Origin: Blastobasis lacticolella
Lineage: Eukaryota; Arthropoda; Insecta; Lepidoptera; Blastobasidae
Direction of reading: 5' to 3'
Length of the DNA stretch: 64,000 bases
Assembly (NCBI GenBank): GCA_905147135.1
Contig: LR990043.1
Coordinates: 7,785,057-7,849,056 of the forward strand
A model generated the notes under the pieces. That model saw nothing but the letters and a program-made list of their open reading frames with translations, was not told where the DNA came from and ran no database searches. Positions within the stretch are counted from its first letter, which is position 1, and every line of letters starts with the position of its first letter. The translations under genes were made by a program, and so were the position numbers. This document shows, piece after piece, positions 1-12,000 of this stretch.

Positions 1-2143
1 CGTCTAACAAATCTATAAAATAAACCCTACCATTTTACGCCATGGGTACCGATTTCATGGTGTTAACTAGTATCCAGGGCCCCTAGGCAGCCCCCTAGGA
101 TAATCCGGCCTGCTGGTACCCATTATCTTTCATCAGGAATAAAAATTGTAGGTTTATTGTGTTGGCTTGGGTCATGATCGTGGACATATTAATGCCTGCC
201 GTAACTACGTTCGCGTTATGTCCTACCCTAAAAATCTTTCTATTAAATCAATGTTTTCAACAATCGTTGAAAACCGCATTAAAATCCGTTGCGTAGATTA
301 AAGATTTAAGCGCAGGTACACCTATACATACAGATGGACAGACGGCGATAAGCGACTTTGTTTTGTATAGAAGCAAATCAAAGCAAATTGTATTTTACAC
401 ACAATATTGAGTTGTTTACAATAGAAGTTTTATTAACATGTTTGGCCTTATTTATCAAAATGAAATAAACGACTGTATGTTACAGTAGTAATACGCTACT
501 CCGGAACCAACCCAACCAGACCTTGACTATGCATTCCTTCATGTGACTTAACCTTAAGTATATTTGTTTGGTGATCTATTTATTTAAAATTTCATGCCAT
601 GTTCCGTATAATAGCTTCATAGCTTTCTCCACCAGTCAAATGGAGAGATGATAGTATGAAAAATGACAGGGCGGTGCAAGATTATTTAATTAATGTTCTA
701 GACTTGTTCTAGGCATCTAAGGTTTCTGTGCCTAAATTTATCACGTTTCATATGGCAATTTTAAAACTATGTTCGAAATCAATCATGCATCGCAATGGTG
801 GCTTGTAAAAATTTAAATGAATAACTGAGAGAACGAACAGTACCAATGAAAACAATATTTGTTCATCTATCAAAAGAAACGATGGGTAGTGTCTGGCACT
901 AGTTAAAACTGTTCAAACATGGCAATCGATACAATGCCGAAACTGTTTAAATCAAGCAGATACTTACGCAACCTTCGAATAAAAATTGAGATTATAAATA
1001 TAATAAATATAATTATTTTTACAAATTAGTTTTCAGGCCATCATTTTTTCACAAACGGTGATTGCTAGCCAATCAAGTGTCAAAATAATATCGCTTAACC
1101 TATCGTATTATTCAACAGATTAATAATATTATGACAATTATGTAATGCGTTGGTCAAAAACAATTAACCGTGTCGGGGTTGTAAACTCGATTGACTAAAC
1201 GATCACAATAGGCTGATCTGAACGCACTTGCTCATTCTCTCCAAACTACAATTCAAATGAATAAAATCAACAAATTCCTACACTGTTCTTACACCTAAAT
1301 ATAGCATATTTTGCACCGTGCAATGCAAGTGCGTCCATACCTCAACTGTTTGCGGTACAGACATGAACCAATAGCAAAGATTCTAATTATTCTAAAACAA
1401 ACGGCTTTGGGCTTACAGATGGCAAGACATCCAAGTTGGACGCAGTTCGATTTTAATATTGTAGCGGTTAATATGCGACGTAGCCAACGCAACAACCAAT
1501 TATTTTGGCGCCATTTAAAATTATGACTCCTGCGCAGGTACATAGGGGAAAACTTTTAAACGTGGCAATGCTGTAAATTGGTGTAATACTGTATACGCCT
1601 TAGTTAGGTGACTTGCTACTGCTGCTGCTGAGCAAGTGTTGCCTGCTATGGAGTCGAGGTGTGGATTCGTTGTTTGAAAACGCACCTAGCAACAGCCCAG
1701 CAAAGACTACAACAATCTAACGCCACTATTCCGTCAAGTAAAAAGTGTAATGCTCGTGCTCGCCAGCCGAGTTGTCCAGTCAGTGTGCACATACACACAT
1801 CAACGGCGTGGAAGGCGTGGGAGGTATCCCACGCCTTTTACACCGCTCGACTTCCACTCGTCCGGATAGTAAAATTAGCCGATTAATTAAATGGCTAGCT
1901 TTTTATGCAATTCAATGGAAAATTTGCCAACTTTACGTTTGCGAGCATTGTGGCCTGCACATTACCACTTTAGTTATGCGATTCTAACACCGCAATATTC
2001 CAGCATAATAGTCAAGATATTAGAGAAAAGAAAAGTTTCTGTAAGGTAATTTCATAAGTTTACTAAAATATTCGAAAACAAATGCGTATTCTATACGTTT
2101 GCAAAAAAAATGCCCATCCATATCTCCAAAGTACGCTAAAGGA
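1..2143. other. Gene-free flank
   Basis: I see no coding exon or recognisable RNA gene here. Open frames at 1295-1543, 1311-1526, 1659-1886 and 1772-1987 are short, overlap one another on both strands and have no family signature. The start (about 60-115) has G/C-rich text built on CCCCTAGG that looks like a decayed DNA-transposon end. A perfect hairpin lies at 1812-1837. Confidence 0.6.
1812..1837. repeat. Perfect 11-bp hairpin
   Basis: The arms AAGGCGTGGGA (1812-1822) and TCCCACGCCTT (1827-1837) are exact reverse complements separated by four bases, GGTA. No gene or transposon boundary is obvious next to it, and no T run follows that would make it a terminator. Confidence 0.6.
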
Positions 2144-2625
2144 AATGAGCCGTTTTCAAGGCTCGCTTCCTGCAATTTCCCATAGATGGCGCGTTCTAAC
2201 GACTGACGTATTATCATAATCTCCTGACTGTATGGTATTGATCATCATTATCATCATCCGAGCGGTCAGTCCCGGCTTTGGGAGGGTCCGCTTTCCGACT
2301 CTATCTCCTCCATTTCGCTCGGTCTTGAGCATTGAGTTTTTGAATGTCAGTGCTCCTTGGGACGTAACTTTATAAATTTTATTAATCGATTTCTGGTTGA
2401 CTGGAAAATATGTCCGCCTTTGTACGTCATCGTCCATCAAGTTTAACTAAATAAACTTTAGGTTAGAATGGTAGCACTTTAGCAAATAACTAGCGATTAA
2501 ACGCAGTTTAATTTAACAACAACAAAAATAGCGCCATATAGTCAAAATATTAAAATAATGTTTGAGCCTTTAGAGCGCGCCATCTATGTGACTTTTTGAG
2601 AAACTATTCTTGAAAACGGTTCATT
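2144..2625. mobile_element. TIR MITE with a nested LINE tail
   Basis: The left end AATGAGCCGTTTTCAAG is mirrored at the right end by CTTGAAAACGGTTCATT, giving about 17-bp terminal inverted repeats around 482 bp. A short GCGC/GGCGC-CATCTATG motif lies inside both ends, a trait shared with the AATGAGGAGTTTTCC MITEs elsewhere in the window. A related right half lies at 33955-34078. No transposase frame is present. I could not fix a target duplication. Confidence 0.55.
2236..2335 (-). mobile_element. LINE 3' tail fragment
   Basis: On the minus strand the text reads into GGCTTTGGGAGGGTCCG.. and ends ..CGGGACTGACCGCTCGGATGATGATAATG. It matches the 3' end of the (GATGAT)n-tailed LINE family seen at 5712-5880, 17690-18600, 43205-43430 and 60690-61365. 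It is nested in the MITE at 2144-2625. Confidence 0.6.
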
Positions 2626-4328
2626 AGACTTGAATATTTAAGCTTTTGGTTCATGTCCTAATTAATTACTCAACTATATAACAAATTTACACTTTCTTAA
2701 TAATGCACATCTATCTAGCCATCGCCTAAACTAAAACCTAAACCATTGCACCAGTACTAAATTACGGTCAATATCACATAACGCGTCGTACATTGTTAAC
2801 ATATATACAATATAACATTTTGGTTCTCAGCACTAAAATGGCACACCACAAGACAAAATTATAAATTAGGTACATACATTTTTGTGATTTTATCAAATTC
2901 GGTAAGGTAGGTGCTTAAAAAAAGAATTTTGTGAGATTCTCCTCTGATACTGTGAACCAATAATAAAATTTAAAAAAACGTGAGTGCAAACTTTACACGC
3001 AACTTCTGATATACATAACACTACTATTCTAATTCAAAATTATTAAACATAATGGCAATAACTATCTTAAATTTATTTTCTTACAACTGAAATAAATGGG
3101 TAGTTAAGTTAATAAGATAGAGAAAAGAAATGCATATAAATCGGATGGTACTGTTAACAAATTAACTGAAAATTATTTCGAATTAAGTACTAATGAAATA
3201 TGGAAAAACCGTAAATACAGTAAAAGATTATACACGTTAAATAATTTTTTTTATAGTAAATGCAGTACTGCAAAAGCTGTTATAATGATTAGTCGAAAGC
3301 TAGTGAGATACAATAAGTATGACATCACAAAGTATGGTCGGACTAACAAAACTACATAATATTATTGTCTAACTAAATAAAATATTGAATGTCATTTTTA
3401 GTATTATTATTTATAATATGACTTAAATTTTGTTCCAATAATATTGTGAATAGTAGCAGTATCCTGGCAGAAGCCATGATTGACCGTAGGATGATGAAGA
3501 AAGTTGTGAATAGAAATAAAATAGACATGCATGATTAGATATTTAAAAAGTTTGGTTTATCGGCAACTATTCAGCAGAGTGATTATTATGGAACCCTATG
3601 ACATTCTAAACATCGTTGCGTTAGTTTTTCGTTTTGATACATTGTTATCTACGAAATTGAACCTTACGGTTATACAAATAAGCTATACCATCGCTGTGAT
3701 CGCCTAAGTAGTTTCTACTACCAATTATGTGATGTGATGTGACAAGGCTGTGTGTTAGATAATAGCTTCTAATTATCCACGTCAGTCCACTTCAGGCTTG
3801 TGAAAAGTCCAATTCATGGTAATTTAATGGTCTACAAGCAAGAAATATGTATTTTAGAATAATGTGGAATGATTATTTAAAGGTAATAGAATAACCTATG
3901 CATTGATGGTTACTACCTTATCTTGTTTCAACAAGAATAGCATCACTAAGAAGATATTAAAGACCACATATTTTCGATATTAGTGAAGTTACAAGATATT
4001 AATACAAATATCAGTGATATTTCACACTGAGACCGTATCGATAATATGATGTGTTATTGAAAGCATGGATGTGATGTATTGCAAAAAATTTACTTAAAAT
4101 AAAACATTATTATTATAAGGGTACAGTACAATACATGATGGCAAGATTGTAGTTCAAAGACAGGGGCAAAGTAATATAGTCAATTCCAAGATTTTAGGCA
4201 CTGCCTGATCGAATAGCCTCGAACAATCTGGTGAGCTTGTTGAATTGTTGATACATAACATTTCTAAATTAGTAAAAATATTATCTCTTTAATCATCACA
4301 ATGTAATTGACTGATTGTACCTTGTGAC
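2626..4328. other. AT-rich 3' flank of TMEM18
   Basis: This 1.7-kb stretch follows the TMEM18 stop codon on the minus strand. It is AT-rich, without coding exons or clear repeats. Part of it is probably TMEM18 3' untranslated sequence. Minus-strand AATAAA-type signals exist (for example reading through 3077-3072), but none can be chosen with confidence. Confidence 0.4.
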
Positions 4329-7300
4329 TTAGTCTGCTTTGATGTGTTGCTGTTGCTCCCTGTTCATATGGAGCTCTTTGAAGCGCTCCCTTAACTGGGC
4401 CTTCTTCAGATTTGTCATTATCTGTGTCGACTGGTATAGCCATGAGCTCTGAAATAGAGAATATCATCCTCTTTATACCCACACACTGGTATGATGACAA
4501 GTAATTAATAATAGACATTGTTGATTGTATTTTATGTGTAATGAAGTTAAGAGTTAGAAGTTAGAAGGGACTTATAAACGATTAACATTTTGGCTGCCGA
4601 AAAAAATTGCACCTGAATACACATGTGCAACTTGTTTCGGCAGGCATTTTTTCTATTGTTGTTTCAGCCGCACTCTAATGCTATGTTCATGTGCGTCCTT
4701 TTCAAAATTGCAGTGAAAATATTACCCGTTTAGAAGGCACTATAAAAAATTAAATTCCTATCGTCACCTAAGCGGTTAGTCTTTCTACTCCATTTCGCCC
4801 GGGCTTCAGCATCCTTATGTCGTAAGCCGTTGGCTCTCGTATGCGCTTCGGCGATGCCGATCCATATAACTTCCTGGGCTTCCCGTGGGACCGGCAAGTT
4901 TAGGCGCCTATTCCCCACGTATCCCTGGGGCTTACGTAACACGTACCAAACTAACGCAGGCGAGCATTGAGTGGGAGATTACTGAGCTCACTGAAAACCA
5001 GCGTTGTGGTTCCCGACAAGCGGCCACAACATTTTGCTGAGGAGGTCCACTTACGCTGGATGCCCACGAACAATGCCACTGGGAAACTAATAATTAGTCA
5101 GTCACTCAGTATCCTTTACCTTATTTTTTTCATGTTATTGTATTATAAAATTATTTTGTCGTGGCGTCCATGTGTAATAAATGTTTCTTACTTTCTTTAT
5201 TTATTTCCTTGGACTAGAGTTTGCGGACTTGCTTAGTCAGCGCTGGCCAAGTCTCGCAGCCATAGATCATCACAGGCGTGATTTAAATACGCTCTTGTAC
5301 ATGAGCTCGTTGAGCTTGATAGTGATTTACAAGTGACTGCAGTAAGCTCCCGCCATTTGGCCCATGCTGCAGAGATTCGGGACTTGACATCGGGGCTGAT
5401 ATCACCGGACTTATGCAGCAAGGTTCCAAGATATTTGTATTGTTCGCTATATATGATTTTATAATACGCGCTGCACCCAGTATGTGCTGTTTTGGCGAAT
5501 AAGCCACTGTTTTCTAGCACACCCTTCCACGTGTTTAACCCTAGTCTCAAGATCCTGCCGAAGTTTGATCACCAGGGTCAGTGTATTCCATGAGCCATGG
5601 AGGCTTGTCCGAAATTCAGCCGAGACGGAATTCAGTATCCCCATTGTGTTCTAGTAAATATATAAAATTGCTATCTTATAATCTTATAGAGCTGTATGAT
5701 AATATCTTTATAAATGCGGAAGGCCCAAGATGCGATGGATTGATATCGCCGAGTCAGATGCCAGTGATAATGGCCTACGACGGGAGGATGCCCAAGACCG
5801 GGCAAAATGGAGGTGAATTAATCAGAAAGCGGACCCTGGCAGAAGCCGGGACTGACCGCTCGGATGATGATGATCCATATAAATGTGGATAAAGTACTCA
5901 CCACCATTATCATGCAGTTTAGCAATATCGGAATAGAAAATACAACTGATATGAATAATCCTTTGCTGTCAAAGTATTGCTGCCTGGAGAATAATGCCCA
6001 GTTTCTTGCCGCCACCTCGTTTATATTCTCCGAAAAATAGACAAGTAGCACTGAAAATAAAATTTGTGGTGTGCAAATATTAGAAAACACAAATATGTGA
6101 GATAAGAATGATAAGGTTTCAACTAAGTACACATGTTTTTTCGCGTGGACTACAGGATGTACTGTCTGCCTACTGTGGTCTGCGGTGATGCGTCTTGTTT
6201 CTTCAGATTGTATTTATCAGAAAACAGTAAGTCAGGTAGAGAGTTCTACGACTGTAAAACAGTGTCATTTCGCCGAGGTTCTTTTCGTTTGGAGCGTGGA
6301 ACGAAGAAGGGGGTATTAGGTTGTGCAGTTCCATTACAGTCTCCGAAATGTTTCCGGTAAAAACTGATAGTTTAGACAAAGATAGACTGATTGCGAAGAT
6401 GTTCCAGGTATTATATTTAAGAGTTTTTATTTTTCTTAGCAAGGCAAGCTTTACCTTTTGAACCTCTTGCCTTGTTGCCTCTCAGTTGAATCCATATTAT
6501 AAATCACAAAGTACTCAAATAGTTTCATGTATTTTTCGCAGATACACATGAGTTAAAATCATAAATTAACATTGTCAATTATACACAATGGTCAATATGT
6601 GTATGGATCAATGACCCGAGATACCGGATGTCGGAGCAGACTGGTAGGGATACACCATCTAAGGCGATAGGAGAAATAATGTATGCATTATCAATATCTC
6701 GACGAATAGCATACAATAGGGTGCCTCCACCTGAATGTTCGATGTTAGTGCATACATAATAAGGAAGATCAAATATGGGCTTAAAGCCGATTCCTGGTGT
6801 AGCCCTACAGCCACATTGCTCATGTCGGTTACCCCAACTTCGGATCGGACGTGAGCGTTTGATAAGCTTTACTCGTCTGACACTCCCTTCACATTCAGAT
6901 CCCACTACAGAACCTTTCAGAGGACACTACCATACGCCTTGTCGAGGTTACAAACACGCACGTTTATGTCTTTCACACAATTGTCGAATTACAAATATAG
7001 GGACCTCTATATTTGTTGCAACCTGTACAAACAAATGGGCACCAACCAGCGAACTACTGCACCATTAGTCAAATACCACCTCTTCTTACAACAATTTATT
7101 GCAGAACAAAGTCAGCCACATTCATCCATCCACTTTTAGACACTTACATGTTTCCACTGGTACACTATCTGGATGGACCAACAGCTATACATCAAGAGTA
7201 TATTATCTATCTATCTATTCCATTCCTCATCTTTTACTGCCGTTCTAACTTCGCCCATACTAATCACGATTGTTTGTTGTTTTAAACAAACAACAGTGAG

Positions 7301-10300
7301 AGAGAGACTCTCTCTTGCTAGTCCGTATCTGTAAAGATATTTATGTCCATGGGGACTTTCCAACATATCAGCCAGAAGACGACCACTGCTGGGCATAGGC
7401 CTCCCCCGGAGATCTCCATAAAGGCCGGTCTTGTGCTTTCCGCGTCCAGCTGGTACCTGCGATCCTTACCAGGTCATCGGTCCAACTTGTAGGAGGCTGC
7501 GTCTTCCGGTACGTGGTCGCCACTCGAGAACTTTACTGCCCTTTATGTGCCCTGCCCACTGCTACTTCAGTCTGGCAATCCTTACGGCTATGTCGGTGAC
7601 CTTGGTTCGCTTGCGGATCTCCTCATTTCTGATTCGAACGCGCAAAGAAACTCCGAAACTCTTTCCATTGCCCTTTGGGTAACAGTGCGCTTTCATATAA
7701 GGCCCACAGTGAGCAGCCACGTTTCAGTTCCGTAAGTCATCACTGGCAACACACATTGGTTAAAGACCTTCGTCTTGAGACACTGCGGTAATTGGGACGA
7801 AAATATGTGGCGTAGCTTCCAGAACGCTGCCCAACCGAGTTGGATTCGTCGATTGACCTCTTTCTCGAAATTGGACCTACCTAGCTGGACTATTTGTCCT
7901 AGGTATGTATCGTCGTCAATAACTTCAAGTGGAGTGCCTCCAACTGTCACTGGAGTAGGCACAACATGGACATTCAAAATAATTATCGTCTTGTCCATGT
8001 TCATTTTAAGACCTTCTTGTTGAGAGGCACTACAGAGGTCATCGAGCATTTTGCCCAAGTCTTCCAGGGTTTCAGCCATGACTACGATATCGTCAGCAAA
8101 TCTGAGGTGAGTGAGGTACTCGCCGTTAATACTGATGCCAAGTCCGTCCCAGTCGAGAAGCCTAAAGATATCCTCCAGTGCAGCGGTGTACAACTTCGGT
8201 GATATGACATCACCTTGTCTAACACCTCGCTGCAGATGAATAGGTTCTGTGGTATTGTCCTGGAGACGAACTGACATAGTGGCGTTTTCGTACAAACACT
8301 TCAGTGCTTCGATATATCGATAGTCAATTTGGCACCGCTGTAGAGACTGAAGCACAGCCCAACTTTCGATCGAATCGAAGGCTTTTTCATAGTCTACAAA
8401 CGCCAAGCATAATGGCTGGTTATACTCTTCGGTCTTCTGTATAACCTGCCGCAGCGTATGTATGTAGTCTATGATAATGGTATGATAATACTAAAACCTT
8501 ATCAGAGTCCGGCTTGTAAGGGAGGCTGGAAGTCATCAAACCTGCATGCGAGACGATTCGTAATGACTCTCGAAAACAGCTTATACATACACATGGGTCA
8601 GCAGCGACATTGTTCGAAGTTCTTCAAGAGAGCCTCATCACCATTCTTGAAGAACAATATCACTATGCTTCTAAGCCATGCTTCCGGCCTTTTACTTTCG
8701 AGGATGACGGAATTGAACAGTTTCTGAAGGGTCTTAAGCACAGGTTTGCCACCAGCTTTCAAAAGCTCAACCTTGTTGTTCTTACGCTGTTTGAGAGCCA
8801 TACTAATCTCGTACAGGCTGATGTCCGGGATATCTTCGGTGTAGTTTCGGGTCTTTTGCCATACTGGTAACAGGTGCCCGTGTTTTCGTGTATAACTGTC
8901 CATAGAACCTCTCGACTTCCCTCAAAATCTCGGACTTGGTCGAAACAACTCTGCCGTCATCCATTTTCAGTCTTGTCAACTGGCTCTGTACAATCTATAG
9001 ATCTCTCGCAAAGACTTTAGAGCCTTTATTCCGCTCGATCGCCGCCTCAATATTGGTAGTATTGAAGCGGCGTATGTCGCGAGTCATTCCGCGTCTTTCT
9101 TCGATGAGTTTGAGGGTATCGTCAGAGATTTTGTTTGTTCTGTTTGTACGGCAGGCTTTACAAAACTTTGACCCAACCGTATAGACAGTTTCCACGAACC
9201 TGTTATTATAGTCGTCCACGTCGACGCACTCTCCTTGACACTGGAATCGATTTTGTAATTCGAGTTGAAAGCTCTCGGGGATTTGGGCCGGCCGGAGCGT
9301 GGACCTCATCAATCTCGATCTTTCCAGCTGGGGATTAATATTCAACGTGCCTCTTACCAAGTGGTGATCACTGCCAATTTTAACGCTATTGATCACCGAG
9401 ACATCATTGAATATATGCCGTTTCGTAGATAGGGTGAAGTCAATCTCAGTTTTTGTGACACCATCGACACTAACCCACGTCCATCTGCTGATCCGGCTTC
9501 CTGAAAAATGAGTTCATCATAAAGAGTCCCTCCTTCTCCATAAAGCCGGCCAGTTCCGACTTCCAACTCCAAATTGCCCCACTCTCAACTCGTCTCCGCT
9601 TCGTTTGCCCAGTTTCGCGTTGAAATCCCCCATGACAACGGTGTAATGTGTCTTGGAAGCATGTATGGCTGTAGAAATATCCTCATACATAGCCTCCGCT
9701 TTATCGTCAGAGTGAGTCGAAGTCGGTGCGTAGACCTGTATGACCTTCAACGAATACCGCTTGGTAATTCTGAGTATAAGGTACGCTACCCTAGACGACA
9801 CACTCTCGATTTTGACGATGTTGTTCACGAGGGATTTGTGGACGAGGAACCTGACACCACCTAGGGACAGTTGGTCGCCCTCCCGGAAGTAAAGCAGATT
9901 TCTGGACTTCAGGATTATGGAGTCCTTCCCTTTCTTCGGACTTCAGATAACCCTATAATGTCCCAATGTAATCTGCTTACCACTTCCTCCAGTTCCACGA
10001 GCTTTTCGTCGGTCCGCAGTGTCTGGACATTCTTCGCACCCCCTGCCCCGCCGTTACCGTGATCGCTACCATAATCGCCACGCTTGACAGGCGGGTTAGC
10101 GATCGCAGTGCAGTAGATGTAAATGTACCCTGAAAGATGCTGCTGTCCATCTTTCGGCTTATTCCCTTAGTCGCCTCTTACGACACTCACGGGAAATGAT
10201 GGGGTGGTGCTATTCATTTAGGTGGCGGCACCACACACCACAAATAAATACCTTTAAATACCTATGCTCTTCTTTCTTTCATTATTTTTGTATTTTTCAT

Positions 10301-12000
10301 TTCACCACTATGTATCCCCATCTATCTCTGTAAAGTGTTTATTACAGTAGTAACACTCCTTTGCCGACCTTTCTGTAATCATTCTATCAACCACTTGTCT
10401 CTGGAACTCTTTCATACAGTCACTCAACTTCAACTTGCCATCCAATACAATTCCCACACCACTTCTTTTCCATCATTTCCACAATAACAGAACATATATC
10501 CCATTCCAATTTATCTCTCTTACAATTCCTTCTACTTCATTTCTTGCACAAACCTGAAATTTATTCTTCTTCTTTCTAAAACATCTGCTAACTCTCTCCT
10601 AGTCATTTCTATATTCCAACTTGGTACTTACATATTTTCTTCTTTAAATAAAATATACTCAAGTATTTCATTATAACTAATCATAATTAATCAATCATAG
10701 TAAGTAAGTATTAATTTATTAGCAACTGATAAAACATTCATATCTATATAATTTCATCATAATGGAAACAATGACAATGAAAAACAATATTTTTTCTAAG
10801 TTCGCTCACATTAAAACTGCCTCATATTATCAGATATATATCTATAACATTAACAGATAAATATGAATTTATCTGTTTAATGAGTAATGACCTACAGACT
10901 CTCTAACAGACATTTTATATGATACCTAAGTCAATCAAAAAATAAATCCTGATTACTTTTAGTGCATAAAATTAACAGAATTAAATCTGCTTGTGTTTCT
11001 GAACAATATAATAAAACAAGGTTAACCTAACCTGCCTGCTACCTTTATTATTAACTTAACCACCTGCCTGTAGTCACAATAAACACTACCCAAAAACGGC
11101 TGATCTTTTAAATAGAGGCTGCGAGTGAATGTTAAACGAAATAAACAAATATATAAATTACATTTGCATAAACTATTAAAATGCAAAACTAAGCAATATT
11201 ATTGCAGGCTCAACTCATGTGGAGCCTGAGAGTATAAAAGATACAAGACCTACAATTGTGAATGATGTCCACAAACAAATAAACTCAATTTAAGAAGTCA
11301 CCAGGGTCACTGTGACTACAGGCAGGTGGTAAGGGTTAATTTATTCATTATAACAACACTCACACCGGTATATAATGTATGAATCAGTAGATATCCACTC
11401 GAAATAGGTGATATACCTTTTTATGTGTAAACGTTGCATACTTTATATGGTTTCTATTGTCAAGACAACGTCAATGTATAGTAAGTAATTATATTTGCTT
11501 CTTTATACTTACACAAAGTGATGAACAGCACTACTTGGAAATTGCCATAATTTCTAGTAGAAAAACATGTGAAAGTTACTAGAATATGAAATGACAATAA
11601 TGCTATTAACCATGGATCACGCCATTCGATCTGAAAACAACAAACTTGAGTTAAATATCAACAACAATTTTAAAACATAAAAACAAAAAATAATTGTGAT
11701 CACACAATAATTATTCTTTACAACAATTAATTAATTTACACATTATAAACAAGTGTTTGTACCAATTTTATGTACTTTCGATTTCATGAATTATTAAGTG
11801 TCAGGGTCACTTCATGCGGCAAAATATGCTGACACTTCAAATTTATGCTGATTATACAAAAATGCGATGTAATAGTGAAACAAAAATTAGAATTACTTGT
11901 ACATAAACGTTATATAGAGAAAATATCTGTAAATATGACTTACACTGCGGATGTACGACACAAAATCAGATATTTCGTTGACTTCTATAAATCCTTCCAT
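4329..12000 (-). CDS. TMEM18: Transmembrane protein 18
   Basis: Four exons on the minus strand encode 147 residues: 12000-11944, 11630-11513, 6050-5902 and 4448-4329 (stop TAA at 4331-4329). Every junction has GT-AG ends and the phases agree (0, 1, 0). The family is a small multi-span membrane protein of the inner nuclear envelope linked to body-weight and energy control; about 140 residues is usual, so this is full length. Diagnostic stretches are [13 protein letters not shown] in exon 2, INEVAARNW and [10 protein letters not shown] in exon 3, and [13 protein letters not shown] in exon 4, followed by a charged tail. Exon 1 starts at the first in-frame ATG and encodes [13 protein letters not shown]. 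Intron 2 is 5.5 kb and carries a decayed RTE LINE, another LINE fragment and a TTAA-flanked MITE. Intron 3 holds further LINE pieces. The gene is divergent from GLG1, so the two may share promoter DNA. Confidence 0.93.
4745..4960 (-). mobile_element. LINE C-terminal fragment
   Basis: The minus strand encodes [19 protein letters not shown] and later [16 protein letters not shown], the conserved C-terminal tail of the (GATGAT)n LINE family repeated across this window. It lies in TMEM18 intron 3 and is only a fragment with stops around it. Confidence 0.75.
4961..5219. other. Unclassified insert between two LINE pieces
   Basis: The LINE reading on the minus strand is interrupted here for about 250 bp. 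The interval includes AATAAATG followed by a TTTATTTATT run near 5176-5209, resembling the 3' end of another retroelement in plus orientation. I cannot assign it. Confidence 0.35.
5220..5640 (-). mobile_element. LINE reverse transcriptase fragment
   Basis: Minus-strand frames encode [18 protein letters not shown], then [14 protein letters not shown], typical of the region just after the catalytic core of insect LINE reverse transcriptases (the KYLG..DV..RI..AW.KWR pattern). The frame is broken by shifts. It probably belongs with the C-terminal fragment at 4745-4960, split by an insert. Confidence 0.75.
5712..5880 (+). mobile_element. LINE 3' end fragment
   Basis: The plus strand encodes [10 protein letters not shown] and [15 protein letters not shown], then runs into AAGCCGGGACTGACCGCTCG and a GATGATGATGAT tail. 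It is the same LINE family as the minus-strand piece just downstream, in opposite orientation. It lies in TMEM18 intron 3, just short of exon 3. Confidence 0.75.
6579..6960 (-). mobile_element. LINE reverse transcriptase fragment
   Basis: The minus strand shows [20 protein letters not shown], the C-terminal side of a LINE reverse transcriptase domain. The upstream text near 6950-6920 resembles the NLDKAYD motif that opens the core domain, so the segment between has been deleted. It lies in TMEM18 intron 2. Confidence 0.65.
7345..10240 (-). mobile_element. RTE-like LINE, nearly complete, inactivated
   Basis: About 2.9 kb in minus orientation fills TMEM18 intron 2. Reading 5' to 3' on the minus strand: a 5' leader (10240-10060) with GTCGTAAGAGGCGACTAAGG; an apurinic-type endonuclease with IQVYAPT and [11 protein letters not shown] (9828-9517); a linker with GSDHHLVRG (9396-8995); the start of the reverse transcriptase (8903-8598); and its core (8406-7693) with [23 protein letters not shown] and the catalytic box [10 protein letters not shown]. 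The 3' part reads GGAGGCCTATGCCCAGCAGTGG, a common end of lepidopteran RTE elements. The polyprotein is split by several frameshifts and stops, so it is a pseudo-element. The leader resembles the short elements at 24956, 41139, 46815 and 50645. Confidence 0.88.
10241..11054. other. AT-rich intron sequence (TMEM18 intron 2)
   Basis: This is low-complexity, pyrimidine-rich then AT-rich intron DNA. I see no exon, RNA gene or clear mobile element in it. Confidence 0.5.
11055..11335. mobile_element. TTAA-flanked MITE (piggyBac-type ends)
   Basis: The element is bounded by TTAA at 11051-11054 and 11336-11339. Its ends are inverted: left CTTAACCACCTGCCTGTAGT, right (reverse complement) CCCTTACCACCTGCCTGTAG. 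TTAA target sites and ends starting CCCTT are hallmarks of piggyBac-type elements. At 281 bp with no frame it is non-autonomous. It sits in TMEM18 intron 2, about 180 bp from exon 2. Confidence 0.72.

Noticed and set aside
4961..5219. LTR retrotransposon end
   Set aside because: AATAAA and a T-rich run are suggestive, but no repeat partner, primer site or target duplication was found.
7693..8406. Host gene for a 237-residue protein
   Set aside because: It is the reverse transcriptase core (FADD box) of the decayed RTE LINE.
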